Below the pieces are notes generated by a model that saw only the letters and a list, made by a program, of their open reading frames with translations, did no database searches and was not told where the DNA came from. From Pandoraea iniqua (GTDB taxonomy: Bacteria; Pseudomonadota; Gammaproteobacteria; Burkholderiales; Burkholderiaceae), in the NCBI RefSeq assembly GCF_902459685.1, contig NZ_CABPSF010000003.1, forward strand, positions 372,001-436,000: a stretch of DNA of 64,000 bases. The letters are read 5' to 3'. Made by a program: the position numbers and the translations under genes. Positions 52,399 through 62,402 of the stretch are shown here, one piece after another (the first letter of the stretch is position 1; each line of letters starts with the position of its first letter).

Positions 52399-53052
52399 AT
52401 GGAAACGACCCCGCTCACATTTGATTCCCTCAACGATCTCAGTCGCGAGATCCGGAGCGACCTTTTCGCGGGCAAATACTCGCCCGGCGACTGGCTCAAG
52501 CAGACGGATGTCGAGCAGCGGTACGGGGCCAATCGTTTCGAAGTTCGCATGGCGCTCAACGAGTTAGCGGTGCGCGGCCTGCTGGAGCACATTCAGAATC
52601 GCGGTTACCGCATTGCGAGCCATTCGTCGATTCAACGCGACCAGCTCTATGAGGTCAGAACCATCATGGAGTTGGCGGCGTGCCGGTTGATCGTCGTGCG
52701 CGCCACACAAGAGCAGATCGACAGCTTCGGTGTTCTGGTCGCCCAGTTCGACACGGCCGTCGAAGTGGGCAGCCGCGAGGAACTTCGCGTCATCAACTTC
52801 CGCCTGCACGAGGCGTTCTACGCCATGGCGGGCAACACGTTGCTTGCCGAAGAAATCCGTCAGAACCGCGAGCGCGGTATTCCGGGACGCACGGGGACTT
52901 GGGACACCGTCGCCTCGCTGCGCGCGAGTAATGCCGATCACCTCGCCATGCTCGACACGCTGCGCAAACGCGACGCCGAAGGCCTGTGCGCCGTCGTTTA
53001 TCGCCACCTGAATCAATGGCGCGCTTTCTCGACGTCGGCCACCTCGGAGTGA
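52399..53052 (+). CDS. GntR-family regulator (FCD type), probably for the aldolase gene
   Basis: 217 aa. Winged helix (LSREIRSDLFAGKYSPGDWL, TDVEQRYGANRFEVRMALNE, LLEHIQNRGYRI) and FCD domain (NFRLHEAFYAMAGNTLLAEE, NADHLAMLDTLRKRDAEG) with metal-site His residues. Shares a GGCTACTA motif with the aldolase promoter and its own promoter. Convergent with the desulfhydrase-like gene. Confidence 0.87.
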   Translation: METTPLTFDSLNDLSREIRSDLFAGKYSPGDWLKQTDVEQRYGANRFEVRMALNELAVRGLLEHIQNRGYRIASHSSIQRDQLYEVRTIMELAACRLIVVRATQEQIDSFGVLVAQFDTAVEVGSREELRVINFRLHEAFYAMAGNTLLAEEIRQNRERGIPGRTGTWDTVASLRASNADHLAMLDTLRKRDAEGLCAVVYRHLNQWRAFSTSATSE

Positions 53053-53070
53053 ATTGATTCGGAGTGAACT

Positions 53071-53101
53071 GACGAAGGCCGTGCACGCACGGCCCTTCGT
53101 C
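53071..53101. terminator. Stem-loop between GntR and desulfhydrase-like genes
   Basis: GACGAAGG-CCGTGC pairs with GCACGG and CCTTCGTC, giving a 14-bp stem with one bulged C and a 2-nt centre, between two convergent stop codons. No T-run. Confidence 0.6.
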
Positions 53102-53103
53102 AC

Positions 53104-54138
53104 TTACCCGGCAAAAGCCTCCCGATACGCAAACAATCCCGGCGTGCCCCCCGTCATCACGTAAAGCACGCTAGTGCCTGCGGGCACCGCACCCGCCCGG
53201 ATATCCGCCAACAGTCCGGCAAATGCTTTGCCGGAGTAGACCGGGTCCAGCAGCAGCCCTTCGCTGCGCGCCAGCAAGCGCACGGCCTCGAGCATCCCCG
53301 GCGTCGGAATACCGTAGGCCTCGCCACGGTGTGCACCGTCGATCACCACATCGTCCGCCGAGAGCGCGGATGCCGAATGCCCCAGCAGCGCCAACGTCTC
53401 CCCGGCTAATTGCACCGTGCGAGCATGCGTGACATCCCGATCTGCCAGAACGGAATACGCGTTGACCGTCTGCGCGCCCCGCCCCGCCAAATGAAATCCG
53501 GCGACCAGCCCCGCCTGCGTGCCCGAGCTGCCGTTCGGCACGACCACGCGCTCGAACGTCGTGCCGAGGATTGCTTCCTGCTCGATCACTTCCAGCGCAC
53601 ACCGGACGTAGCCCAGCGCACCAAGCGGCGACGAGCCACCCGAAGGGACCACCATCGCCCGCCGCCCTTGCTCGCGTAAGGCAACCGCCCGGTCTTGCGC
53701 CGCTGCGAGTGCATCGACATTCGGCGCCAGACGATGCACCTTCGCGCCGAAAAGATCGTCCAGCATGACATTGCCGTTGTTGCGATAAGCCACGTCATGC
53801 CGGGGCACCATATCCGCCAGCATCAGTTCGCAGGTAAGGCCATATCGTGCACAGGCGGCCGCCGTGAGACGCGCGTGGTTGGACTGAATGCCGCCAATCG
53901 TAATGACGGTATCTGCGCCGTCTGCCAGCGCTTTGCCCAACAGGAGTTCGAGCTTGCGCAGCTTGTTGCCCCCGCCGCCGATCTCGCCCAGATCGTCGCG
54001 CTTCACGTAGATGGCGATGTTTTGGCGGTCCGCGCCACAAAGGCTTTCGAGGCGCGACAAACGCCGGATCGGTGTCGCCCCCTCGATCAATGGAACGGTC
54101 GGAAAGTGGCTGGCGATTTGCGAGCGTGTATCGATCAT
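53104..54138 (-). CDS. PLP-dependent D-cysteine desulfhydrase / ACC deaminase family
   Basis: 344 aa from ATG 54138, preceded by GGAGACAAC. Fold type II PLP enzyme: YVKRDDLGEIGGGGNKLRKL (PLP Lys in GGGGNKLRKLE), TIGGIQSNHARLTAAA, VPNGSSGTQAGLVAG (phosphate loop) and LDPVYSGKAFAGL. Active as desulfhydrase or ACC deaminase in relatives. The two cannot be told apart here. Lies 43 bp before the PBP1A stop codon, same strand. Confidence 0.85.
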   Translation of the reverse strand: MIDTRSQIASHFPTVPLIEGATPIRRLSRLESLCGADRQNIAIYVKRDDLGEIGGGGNKLRKLELLLGKALADGADTVITIGGIQSNHARLTAAACARYGLTCELMLADMVPRHDVAYRNNGNVMLDDLFGAKVHRLAPNVDALAAAQDRAVALREQGRRAMVVPSGGSSPLGALGYVRCALEVIEQEAILGTTFERVVVPNGSSGTQAGLVAGFHLAGRGAQTVNAYSVLADRDVTHARTVQLAGETLALLGHSASALSADDVVIDGAHRGEAYGIPTPGMLEAVRLLARSEGLLLDPVYSGKAFAGLLADIRAGAVPAGTSVLYVMTGGTPGLFAYREAFAG

Positions 54139-54181
54139 GTTGTCTCCGTGGTACGGCGGCACCCTCGCCGCGACGCGTCAT

Positions 54182-56644
54182 TCACTCGTTGATGAAGTAC
54201 TGCAAGATGCGATCGCGTTCGGACTTCGCGGCAGACGTGTCAGACGGCGCCCCGAGCTTTTGACCATTCGTGTTGCCCCCTGCCGCCGCAGTCGCGGTCC
54301 CGGCGTCATCGCTCTCGTCTTCGTCTCCGCCAGCCGGTTGCGACACCGCCACACCGTCAGGACTCAGCTTGTCCACGAAGCCGTTACCCGGCCGAAATGC
54401 CTTGTCGTAAGCGACATCGTCGGCAACGGTAATGTCATCAGGCACGGCGATCATTGCCTGCGGAACGCCGTCGAGGGCCTGCTTCATGTAGTCGATCCAC
54501 ACAGGCAGTGCCGTGCGCGAGGCCCACTCGCTGCGGCCCAGCGAACGCGGCGTGTCGTGCCCCATCCAGACCACCGTCGCCGCGCTTGGCTGGAAACCGG
54601 CGAACCAGCCGTCGCGATAGTCGTTGGTGGTACCGGTCTTGCCGCCGATGTCGCTGCGACCCAGCACGCGGGTGGCCGACGCCGTGCCGTGCTGGGCGAC
54701 TTCGCGCAGCATCTGCGACGTGAGATAGCTGGTCGCCGGCGACATCACGCGCACGCGCTCGGGCCGCACGTGGAACAGCTCCGCCCCGCGGCTATCGACG
54801 ATGCGCGACACGAGGTACGGCGCCACACGCTCGCCACCATTGGCGAACACGGCGTAGCCCACTGCCATCTGCAACGGCGTGACGGCCCCTGCCCCCAAGG
54901 CCATCGGCAAGTTGGCTGGAATCTTGTTCTTGTCGAAACCGAAGGTCTGTACGGCGAAGTCGCGCGCGTAGGCCGGTCCGATCGCCTGCACGAGACGAAT
55001 CGCGACGAGGTTGCGTGACTTGGCCAATGCTGTCTGTAACGACAATTCGCCGAGCGGCGCGCCACCCGCCTTGGGGCGCCAGATCGGCGCACCGGGGGCC
55101 GGCCGGATCTCTAGCGGCAAGTCGAAGACCTGCGTCGAGGGCCCGTAACCCTTGGCAATCGCTGCCGCATACAGAAACGGCTTGAACGCCGAGCCCGGCT
55201 GACGCCACGCTTGCGTCGCGTGATTGAGGTGCTGGCCCGACATGCCGTTGTCGCCGATCATCGCGAGAATCGCGCCATCTTCGGGCGAGATCGAAATGAG
55301 CGCCGCCTGAACGGTGGGCATCGCACTCAATTGGGAGGTGCCGTTCGCAAGCGTTCGCACCCGCACAACGTCGCCAAGGTGGACACGTTGCTTGGCAGAC
55401 GCTTGCGCAACGGTGGCGTGCTGGCCATCTTCCAACAGCACCGTAGCGCGGCCAGCGTTCGCGCCTTTCGCCGCGCCATCGACATGGGCCACCACGCCAA
55501 CGCTCAAGCCCGGATAGTCGGGCCGCTGCTTCAGGTACGCCGCGAGTGCCGGGGTCAGACCGGCGCGACGGTCGAGCTGCGAACGCAGGTCTTCCGGCAC
55601 TCTCGTTTCCGCGCCGGGATATGGCTGGCGTGCCTGATACGCCTCGACGCCGCGCAACACGGCATCGGCCGCGGCGCGCTGACGTTGCGTGTCGACCGTT
55701 GTCCAGACGCGCAACCCCAGTTCGTAGGCCTCGTCACCGTAGTCTTTTACGATCATCTGGCGCACCGTCTCGGTCACGGCGTCGGCCGGAATATCACGGC
55801 CGGTCGCGACCCGTGGCGAGAACGGCGGCGCAGCCGACGCCGCGGCAAAGTCTTCGCGCGAAATCACACCGGATTGCAACATGCGGCCGAGCACGTAAAG
55901 CTGCCGTGTGCGTGCCCGCGCCGGATCGACGATCGGATTGAACGCTGCCGGGGCTTTGGGAAGCCCAGCGAGCATGGCGCATTCGTCGAGCGTCAGTGCT
56001 TCGACTGGTTTGCCGTAATAGACCCGCGCCGCTGCCCCGAAACCATAAGCACGTTCGCCCAGATAAATCTGGTTCATGTACAGCGTCAGGATTTGCGGCT
56101 TGCTCAACGTGCGCTCGATCTTGATGGCGAGCAGAATCTCGTACAACTTGCGCGCGTAGGTCTTCTTTCGCGTGAGAAAGAAGTTGCGCGCGAGTTGCAT
56201 CGTGATCGTGCTGCCGCCCTGCGCCTTGCCGCCATGCATCGCATTGGCAAGACTGGCGCGAATCAGACCGGGAAAATCGACGCCGCCGTGAGCAAAGAAA
56301 TCGGCGTCTTCGGTAGCCAGAAGCGCATCGCGCAGATGCGCGGGAATCTGGTCATAGGTCAGCGGAATGCGCTTCTCGATGCCGTATTCAGCCAGCAACT
56401 GGTTGTCCGCCGAATAGATGCGCAATGGCTGCGCCGGGCGGTATTCGCCGAGCACGGCTACGGGCGGCAGTTCCGGGTACACGACCACGATCACATAGGC
56501 CGCGAGCGCACCGAACGCCGTGATACCGGCCACCATCACGAACGCCAACCACTTCAGCCAACGCCGGGGCTTGCGCGCTGGGGGCGGCGTGGGGCCACCG
56601 TGTTCGGGGCCTTGCGCGTGCGCGTCGAAATTCCTTTCATTCAT
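54182..56644 (-). CDS. mrcA: Bifunctional penicillin-binding protein 1A
   Basis: 820 aa. Cytoplasmic tail of about 30 residues, one membrane helix (about 33-55), glycosyltransferase-51 domain (LLATEDADFFAHGGVDFPGL, AQGGSTITMQLARNFFLTRK), OB-like insertion, and transpeptidase with GSAFKPFLYAAA (SxxK), KSRNLVAIR (SxN) and GGKTGTTNDYRDGW (KTG). The C-terminal tail is Gly/Ala/Asp-rich. A peptidoglycan polymerase, here with atypical neighbours. Confidence 0.92.
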   Translation of the reverse strand: MNERNFDAHAQGPEHGGPTPPPARKPRRWLKWLAFVMVAGITAFGALAAYVIVVVYPELPPVAVLGEYRPAQPLRIYSADNQLLAEYGIEKRIPLTYDQIPAHLRDALLATEDADFFAHGGVDFPGLIRASLANAMHGGKAQGGSTITMQLARNFFLTRKKTYARKLYEILLAIKIERTLSKPQILTLYMNQIYLGERAYGFGAAARVYYGKPVEALTLDECAMLAGLPKAPAAFNPIVDPARARTRQLYVLGRMLQSGVISREDFAAASAAPPFSPRVATGRDIPADAVTETVRQMIVKDYGDEAYELGLRVWTTVDTQRQRAAADAVLRGVEAYQARQPYPGAETRVPEDLRSQLDRRAGLTPALAAYLKQRPDYPGLSVGVVAHVDGAAKGANAGRATVLLEDGQHATVAQASAKQRVHLGDVVRVRTLANGTSQLSAMPTVQAALISISPEDGAILAMIGDNGMSGQHLNHATQAWRQPGSAFKPFLYAAAIAKGYGPSTQVFDLPLEIRPAPGAPIWRPKAGGAPLGELSLQTALAKSRNLVAIRLVQAIGPAYARDFAVQTFGFDKNKIPANLPMALGAGAVTPLQMAVGYAVFANGGERVAPYLVSRIVDSRGAELFHVRPERVRVMSPATSYLTSQMLREVAQHGTASATRVLGRSDIGGKTGTTNDYRDGWFAGFQPSAATVVWMGHDTPRSLGRSEWASRTALPVWIDYMKQALDGVPQAMIAVPDDITVADDVAYDKAFRPGNGFVDKLSPDGVAVSQPAGGDEDESDDAGTATAAAGGNTNGQKLGAPSDTSAAKSERDRILQYFINE

Positions 56645-56868
56645 CCGTGAACCATTCCTTCATTAGCGAAACCAAGCGACAAGTCTGGCTAATGTATGGA
56701 TGTCACGAGAACGCCTGTGGCGCGCTGAACAGATGCCATACGAGCGCGCGATCAATACTCTACAATCCGCATGAATCGCCAAGAATCAGCCAGACCCGGC
56801 AGCCATACTCTGCGAAGCGCCGGGAGACGGACAAGCGATATTTCCTTACTCATGCATTAATCAAGCTA

Positions 56869-57846
56869 ATGCGAAAACCCATTGACGCCGCTTTGCTCGG
56901 TGCCCTGCGTTGCTTTGCCACGGCCGCCCGGTTGCTGAGTTTCACCCGCGCAGCGGATGCGCTCAGCCTCACCCAAAGCGCGATCAGCCAACAGATCCGG
57001 CAGTTGGAAAAACGGTTGGGCTATGCGCTGTTCGTGCGCGGCCATCGCAGTCTGACGCTCACTCGCGAGGGTGAAATGCTGCTCGAAGGCACGCAGCGGG
57101 CATTCGACGAAATCGAGACCACGCTCGTGCGGATTGCCAGCACGGACGAGCCGGTGCGGGTCGGTTGTTGTCCATCGTTCGCACTGCATTGGCTGGTGTC
57201 GCGACTGCCGGATTTTCATCAGCACTTCGAGCGAAACCCGGTGCAGCTCAACGCGGAGTTCACGGCGGTCGGTATGCCTGACGACGACACGACCGGTGTG
57301 GACGTGGCCATTCGCTACTCGGTGGACGATTTCCCGCTGACCGACGTGCATGCGCTGCTGCTCGACGAGTGGTTATTGCCCGTCGCCACACCGACCTATC
57401 TGCAACGCAATCCGGCAGCGGTCAAGGGGCGCATCGATAAGTCGTGTGTGTTGTTGCATGACGCCGCCGCGTGGACCGGGGCGGATGCCTCCGCCGAATG
57501 GCGCGCGTGGATGACGGCCGTGCAGCCCGCGGCGATTCGCCACGTGGACGGGCCGCATTTCAATCTTGCGAGCATGGCGTTCAACGCAGCGCTCAACCAT
57601 CAGGGCGTCGCAATTGCCCGGGTATCGCTATTGACGAATGAGTTGCGTGACGGGCGGTTGGTGCCGGTCGTACCGGTCGCGGTGCGCTCGCCCGCCTCTT
57701 ACTGGATGATTTCACGCAGTGCGAATTCCCCGGCGGCAAGCGTGTTCAACGCATGGCTCTTGCAGGAATGCCGGCAGTTTGCCCGCCGCCGCGCGGTCGA
57801 TATCGGCAAACTCGGGATTGCGCGCCCGGCGGACGCGATGTTGTGA
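56869..57846 (+). CDS. LysR-family regulator (GcvA-like)
   Basis: 325 aa from ATG 56869. An upstream in-frame stretch exists but has no family resemblance. ALRCFATAARLLSFTRAADA and LSLTQSAISQQIRQLEKRLG form the helix-turn-helix, and the rest is a GcvA-type effector domain (VRVGCCPSFALHWLVSRLPD). Divergent from the PBP1A gene with a 224-bp gap. Target unknown. Confidence 0.88.
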   Translation: MRKPIDAALLGALRCFATAARLLSFTRAADALSLTQSAISQQIRQLEKRLGYALFVRGHRSLTLTREGEMLLEGTQRAFDEIETTLVRIASTDEPVRVGCCPSFALHWLVSRLPDFHQHFERNPVQLNAEFTAVGMPDDDTTGVDVAIRYSVDDFPLTDVHALLLDEWLLPVATPTYLQRNPAAVKGRIDKSCVLLHDAAAWTGADASAEWRAWMTAVQPAAIRHVDGPHFNLASMAFNAALNHQGVAIARVSLLTNELRDGRLVPVVPVAVRSPASYWMISRSANSPAASVFNAWLLQECRQFARRRAVDIGKLGIARPADAML

Positions 57847-57914
57847 ACGGGCGAGTCCGGGGTGCGGTAACCGCTCGCCCCCCAAACTCACGAGCCACTC
57901 GCCCTACGCTGCCC

Positions 57915-58808
57915 TTAGACGTCGACCTGCATCGGCAACTCGGGCGCACTCCCCCACTCGCCGAGTGATGCATCGTACAGGCGCACATTGGGATGCCCCA
58001 GCTTCATCAGCGCGAAGACAACAAGGCTTGCCGACACACCGCCGCCGCAGTAGGCGATGACGGCGCGCTCCGGACCGATGTCTGCCGCAGCGAAGCGCGC
58101 CCGTAACCCCGCGTCGTCAAGTAACTGCCCTGTCGCGGCATCGAGCAGGCTCGCCGCAGAGACGTTGATACTGCCGGGAATGTGACCGGAACGTCCCTTG
58201 CGCGGCAGTTCTTCGCCGCTGTACTGCGCGGGGCGCAGCGCATTGATCAGACGAACGTCAGTGGCATGTAGTGCCTGCTCCACGTCGGCGCGTGCGGCCA
58301 CATAGGGCAACGGCGGCGCCACCGTGAACTCACCGCGCGCCGGTGCCGCAGCCGGGCCTCGTTCCACCGGATACCCCTCGGCCTGCCACGTGGCCAGACC
58401 GCCGTCGAGCAGATGCGCGTTCGTAAATCCATAAACACGCAGCATCCACCACACACGCGTAGCCCACCATGGCGTGCCGGTGCTGTAGATGACGACGAGG
58501 CTGTCGTTGCGAATACCCAGCGCTTCCACTGCCGACTTGAAAGCCTCCGGCGGCGGCAACATCAAGTGAATCGGGTGATGGCGATCCGACAATTGCGCGT
58601 CGATGTCGATGAACTGTGCCCCCGGAATATGGGCCGCTTCAAAGGCCGAACGCTCCGGCTGTACGCGTTGCTTGATGATGGGATCGACCACCATCGTCGC
58701 GCTGCAATCGAACAAGCGCAGGTCGTCGCGATGCAGATTCTCCGCGAGCCACGCCGTGTTCACGAGATAGCCCGGCTCGATAACCGGTGTAGTAGATGTA
58801 GCAGTCAT
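57915..58808 (-). CDS. Rhodanese-type sulfurtransferase (two domains)
   Basis: 297 aa from ATG 58808. Two rhodanese domains: the first inactive (DSLVVIYSTGTPWWATRVWW, no Cys at the active loop) and the second with RAVIAYCGGGVSASLVVFAL (Cys loop). This is the layout of thiosulfate or 3-mercaptopyruvate sulfurtransferases. Last gene of the SsuABC-like operon (44-bp gap to the permease), which supports a sulfur-handling role. Confidence 0.88.
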   Translation of the reverse strand: MTATSTTPVIEPGYLVNTAWLAENLHRDDLRLFDCSATMVVDPIIKQRVQPERSAFEAAHIPGAQFIDIDAQLSDRHHPIHLMLPPPEAFKSAVEALGIRNDSLVVIYSTGTPWWATRVWWMLRVYGFTNAHLLDGGLATWQAEGYPVERGPAAAPARGEFTVAPPLPYVAARADVEQALHATDVRLINALRPAQYSGEELPRKGRSGHIPGSINVSAASLLDAATGQLLDDAGLRARFAAADIGPERAVIAYCGGGVSASLVVFALMKLGHPNVRLYDASLGEWGSAPELPMQVDV

Positions 58809-58851
58809 TTTCAGTTCTGAAGTCAGTACACGGTCGCGACGGACCGCAAAT

Positions 58852-59679
58852 TCATTCGGTGGCCCACGCGGCAAACCGCCGTTGCAACCACGCAATGCCC
58901 GCATCGGCGAAATACCCGACGACCATCGTCACGATCACATACGCATACACCTGCGGCGACTGGAAATATCGCTGCGCTTGCACAATCGCTTCGCCGAGCC
59001 CGCCACCGGTCACCATCTCGGCCGTGAACACCGTAATGAGTCCGATCGGCAACGCGATGCGAAGCCCCGACAGCATCGACGGCACCGTGGCAGGCAGCAG
59101 AATCAAGCGGAACAATTCACTGCGCTTCGTGCCGAGCGAAAACGCCGCCCAGCGCAGCTTTTGCGAGATTAGCGACGCCCCCGACTGCGCGGCCACGATG
59201 AACGGGAACACGCAGGTGGCAAACACCAGAATCACCTTCGAGAGGCTATCCATGCCGAACCACGCGGTCAGCACCGGGATGAGTGCAATCTTCGGCAGCG
59301 GAAAACCAAACGCGACGTATGGCGAGAGCCACCAGCGGCAGAACTTGGACTCCGCCATCAGAAACCCCGCCGGAATGCCAACGAGTGCCGCCAGTGCAAC
59401 GCCCGCAACAGCGCGCCAGAGACTCGTGCCCAGCGTGGCGAACAACTCGCCGGTCGAAACGAGTTGCCACAGCGTGCCGAACACAACCGACGGCGACGGC
59501 AGAAAGACAGCCCTCACCCATCCGTAATGTGTCGAGATTTGCCAGAGCGCCAGCAGTACGGCGAGCGCAATCCAACGCTCAACCCAGCACTCAATCCAAT
59601 GACGCAGCCCCGCCGGGCGCTTCAATGCTGGCGCGGCCTGAGCCACCACCGGGCCATTCAATACCGTCGCCTTAGTCAT
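58852..59679 (-). CDS. ABC transporter permease 2 (SsuC/TauC-like)
   Basis: 275 aa from ATG 59679 (ATG 59697 is possible). About six membrane helices, BPD domain with the EAA-type loop (LRWAAFSLGTKRSELFRLIL). Overlaps the stop of permease 1 by 8 bp. Together they form a heterodimeric channel with the SsuB-like ATPase. Two separate SsuC-like genes in one operon is unusual, since the family usually works as a homodimer. Confidence 0.87.
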   Translation of the reverse strand: MTKATVLNGPVVAQAAPALKRPAGLRHWIECWVERWIALAVLLALWQISTHYGWVRAVFLPSPSVVFGTLWQLVSTGELFATLGTSLWRAVAGVALAALVGIPAGFLMAESKFCRWWLSPYVAFGFPLPKIALIPVLTAWFGMDSLSKVILVFATCVFPFIVAAQSGASLISQKLRWAAFSLGTKRSELFRLILLPATVPSMLSGLRIALPIGLITVFTAEMVTGGGLGEAIVQAQRYFQSPQVYAYVIVTMVVGYFADAGIAWLQRRFAAWATE

Positions 59680-60478
59680 GATGTTGTGTCGTTTCATGCC
59701 AGCGCAGCCAGAACTGGCTGGCCCGGTTGAGCGCGAGATCAGCCAGATAGGCGATCACCGTCGTCACCAACAGCGCTGCAAACAGATAGTCGTAACTGCC
59801 CTGATCGCCGTATTGCGAGATCAACTTGCCGATGCCCTGATTCGCTACGATCATCTCGCACGAAATGGCGACCAGCAGCGTGAAGCCGAACGCGACGCGA
59901 ACGCCTGTGAGAATCTGCGGCATCGCACCCGGCAACACCACACGCCAGAGCAACTCGGCCCGCGACGTACCGAGCGACCGGGCACTCCACAGCAGCACCC
60001 GCGGCACCTCTTGAGCACCGCGCAGGGTGTAGACGATCAGCGGCAGCGTGGTCGTCACGGCGATCACCACGATGTTGGTCATGCCGCCCACGCCGAACCA
60101 CAGCACGAGCAGCGGAATCAGCGTCGTCTTCGGTAAGGCATAGGTGGAGCGCACCACGGGCGAGACGATGCGCTCGAACGCACCCGACGTCGCCATCAGC
60201 AAGCCCGTCGGCACGCCGATCAGCAGCCCGGCAGCCAGTCCCCAGAGGCTCGCGCGAAGCGTCGCGGCGAGGTTATCCCATAGTTCACCCGTGCGCGCCA
60301 GATGCAACATGGCACGCCAGACGTCGCCCATCGGCGGCACAAAGCCCTCCGGCAACCACTGCCAGCGAGTGGCGGCATGCCACACGACGAACAGCAATGC
60401 GACCGACACCGTGCCCGTGAGCGTGCGTGCGCCGGACAAGCGCCGGCCGGCCGGCGCCGGTAGCGTGGTGCCGCTCAT
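59672..60478 (-). CDS. ABC transporter permease 1 (SsuC/TauC-like)
   Basis: 268 aa from ATG 60478, which overlaps the ATPase stop by 4 bp. About six membrane helices with the permease loop (VLLWSARSLGTSRAELLWRV). Homologous to permease 2 but clearly diverged, so the two probably form a heterodimer. Confidence 0.87.
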   Translation of the reverse strand: MSGTTLPAPAGRRLSGARTLTGTVSVALLFVVWHAATRWQWLPEGFVPPMGDVWRAMLHLARTGELWDNLAATLRASLWGLAAGLLIGVPTGLLMATSGAFERIVSPVVRSTYALPKTTLIPLLVLWFGVGGMTNIVVIAVTTTLPLIVYTLRGAQEVPRVLLWSARSLGTSRAELLWRVVLPGAMPQILTGVRVAFGFTLLVAISCEMIVANQGIGKLISQYGDQGSYDYLFAALLVTTVIAYLADLALNRASQFWLRWHETTQHHD

Positions 60479-61290
60479 GCAATCTCCTCGTGCTCGGTGC
60501 CGCGCACTTGCTCGCGAACGGTCAGCCAGACATCGTTGCGCAACGCCGCGAAGCGAGCGGAAAGCATGGTGGTCTCGCGGCCCAGCGTGCGGTCCAGATC
60601 GACGTCGATGCGTTTGACGATCCGCCCCGGACGGCGCGACATCACATAGATGGTGTCCGAGAGATACACGGCTTCGTCGATATCGTGCGTCACCAGTACG
60701 GCCGTCTTGCCGGACGCCGACCACAGACGCAGCAGTTCGTCCTGCATGAACTCGCGGGTCTGTGCGTCGAGCGCGCCGAAGGGCTCGTCAAGCAGCAGAA
60801 TCTTCGGATCGCTCGCAAACGTGCGCGCCAACGCCACACGCTGACGCATGCCGCCCGACAGCTCGCGGGGAAAGCGTCGCTCAAATCCCTTCAAATGAAT
60901 CAGTGCGATGTAGCGCTCAACGGTACGGGCCACCGTGTCGGCATCCACGCCCTTGCGGCGCAAACCGTAGGCGATGTTGTCGTACACCGTGAGCCACGGG
61001 AACAGCGCGTATTCCTGAAACACGATGCCGCGGTCGACACCCGGGCCGGTAATCGTCGTGCCGAATGTCGAGCAAACCCCTTGCGAGGCTTGAACGAACC
61101 CGCCGAGGATGTAGAGCAACGTGCTCTTGCCGCAGCCCGAAGGCCCGACCAAAGACACCAGCTTGCCCGCCGGCACGTCCAGATCGATGCGATCGAGCGC
61201 CAGCACCGATTCGCCGCCCTTGTCGAACGACTTCGACAATCCGGCGACGTGAATCGCCGGCTGGCCGTCGTGTGAGGCTACCCCGCTCAT
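60475..61290 (-). CDS. ABC transporter ATP-binding protein (SsuB/TauB-like)
   Basis: 271 aa. Walker A GPSGCGKSTLL, signature LSGGMRQRVALARTFA, Walker B ILLLDEPFGALDAQTRE and H-loop VLVTHDIDEA, the pattern of nitrate, sulfonate and taurine importers. Overlaps the binding-protein stop and the permease start by 4 bp each. Confidence 0.9.
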   Translation of the reverse strand: MSGVASHDGQPAIHVAGLSKSFDKGGESVLALDRIDLDVPAGKLVSLVGPSGCGKSTLLYILGGFVQASQGVCSTFGTTITGPGVDRGIVFQEYALFPWLTVYDNIAYGLRRKGVDADTVARTVERYIALIHLKGFERRFPRELSGGMRQRVALARTFASDPKILLLDEPFGALDAQTREFMQDELLRLWSASGKTAVLVTHDIDEAVYLSDTIYVMSRRPGRIVKRIDVDLDRTLGRETTMLSARFAALRNDVWLTVREQVRGTEHEEIA

Positions 61291-62339
61291 ACGCGATGCG
61301 GGAGATAAGACGCGTCGACGTACGGCGCAATCGTCACCGGCTTGGGCAGCAACCCGAGCTTGGCCATCGCATCGATGGGCGGCTGCAACCTCGCCGCCGA
61401 GATCGTCGCGTTCGGGTCGCGGTAGAAATCCTTCGCCGTCAGGAAATACTCGTCCAGCGACGCCGCCGGCGTCTTCGCCAGATCAGCCGTGAGTACCACA
61501 ACCTGCTTACGGTTGGCCGGGTCGTAAATCCAGCGCTGTGCATCCACGTAGTCCGCCAGCCAAGCGCGCACCGCCGCAGGCTGCGACTTCAGAAAGCGCG
61601 TGCGGCCGCTCTGGAACAGCACCGGATATGGCGGCACGACGCCCACGGCATCGAACACCGTACGAATGCCCCCCTTCTTCGCCTCGTCCACTTGGAACGG
61701 CATGGCGAGTACACCAACGTCGATGCGCTTCTGACGCAACGCCGGGCCAATGTTGCCGAACGGCATTTCCACCACACGCACATCTTTGCGCGGGTCCAGA
61801 CCGTGGGCCTGAAGCGCAATGCGCAAGATGATGTCGACACTGCCGTTGAATGCATTCACGGCCACCGACTTGCCCTTGAGATCGGCAATCGTGCGAATCG
61901 GGCTGTCAGCGAGCACGACGAACGGGTTGGACGCATAGCCCTGCACGGCGTCGCGATGGATTTCGGCGACGGCTGTTACGCCCCCCGGCACAGCTTCCTG
62001 CGCAATCGTGGTGGCGAGGCTCGTGAACGCGAGCGTGCCCAGATCGGCCTGCTCGGCGGCCAGCAGCGTGGCGACACCCGGCGTACCGCGTGCCGTGGTC
62101 GTCTCGATGACGTATTCCTTGCCGTGACGCTTCAACACGTTGGCCTTGAACCAGTCGCTGAAGATCACCGTTTCGAGCTCGCCCGGCCCCACGACGCCCG
62201 CGCTGGCGTAGCGAATGACGGGTGGTGCCGCACGGGCGATCATCGGGAAAGACAAGGCCGCAGCCACCGCTGCGCCCTGCTTGATAAAGTTGCGTCGGCC
62301 ATTGACCGACGAGTCACGCGAAGAGGAATGGGAAGACAT
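61287..62339 (-). CDS. ABC transporter substrate-binding protein (SsuA/NMT1-like)
   Basis: 350 aa. Tat-type leader (NGRRNFIKQGAAVAAALSFP, cleaved near ARA). Mature fold of sulfonate-type binding proteins: ATLLAAEQADLGTLAFTSLA, IADLKGKSVAVNAFNGSVDI and LRQKRIDVGVLAMPF. Second gene of the operon after the monooxygenase. Confidence 0.88.
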   Translation of the reverse strand: MSSHSSSRDSSVNGRRNFIKQGAAVAAALSFPMIARAAPPVIRYASAGVVGPGELETVIFSDWFKANVLKRHGKEYVIETTTARGTPGVATLLAAEQADLGTLAFTSLATTIAQEAVPGGVTAVAEIHRDAVQGYASNPFVVLADSPIRTIADLKGKSVAVNAFNGSVDIILRIALQAHGLDPRKDVRVVEMPFGNIGPALRQKRIDVGVLAMPFQVDEAKKGGIRTVFDAVGVVPPYPVLFQSGRTRFLKSQPAAVRAWLADYVDAQRWIYDPANRKQVVVLTADLAKTPAASLDEYFLTAKDFYRDPNATISAARLQPPIDAMAKLGLLPKPVTIAPYVDASYLPHRV

Positions 62340-62402
62340 GGCAGTGTGCGAGAAGTCGTTGTTATGTGTGCGTTGGCAAATGGTGCAAATGGCGCAAATG
62401 GC

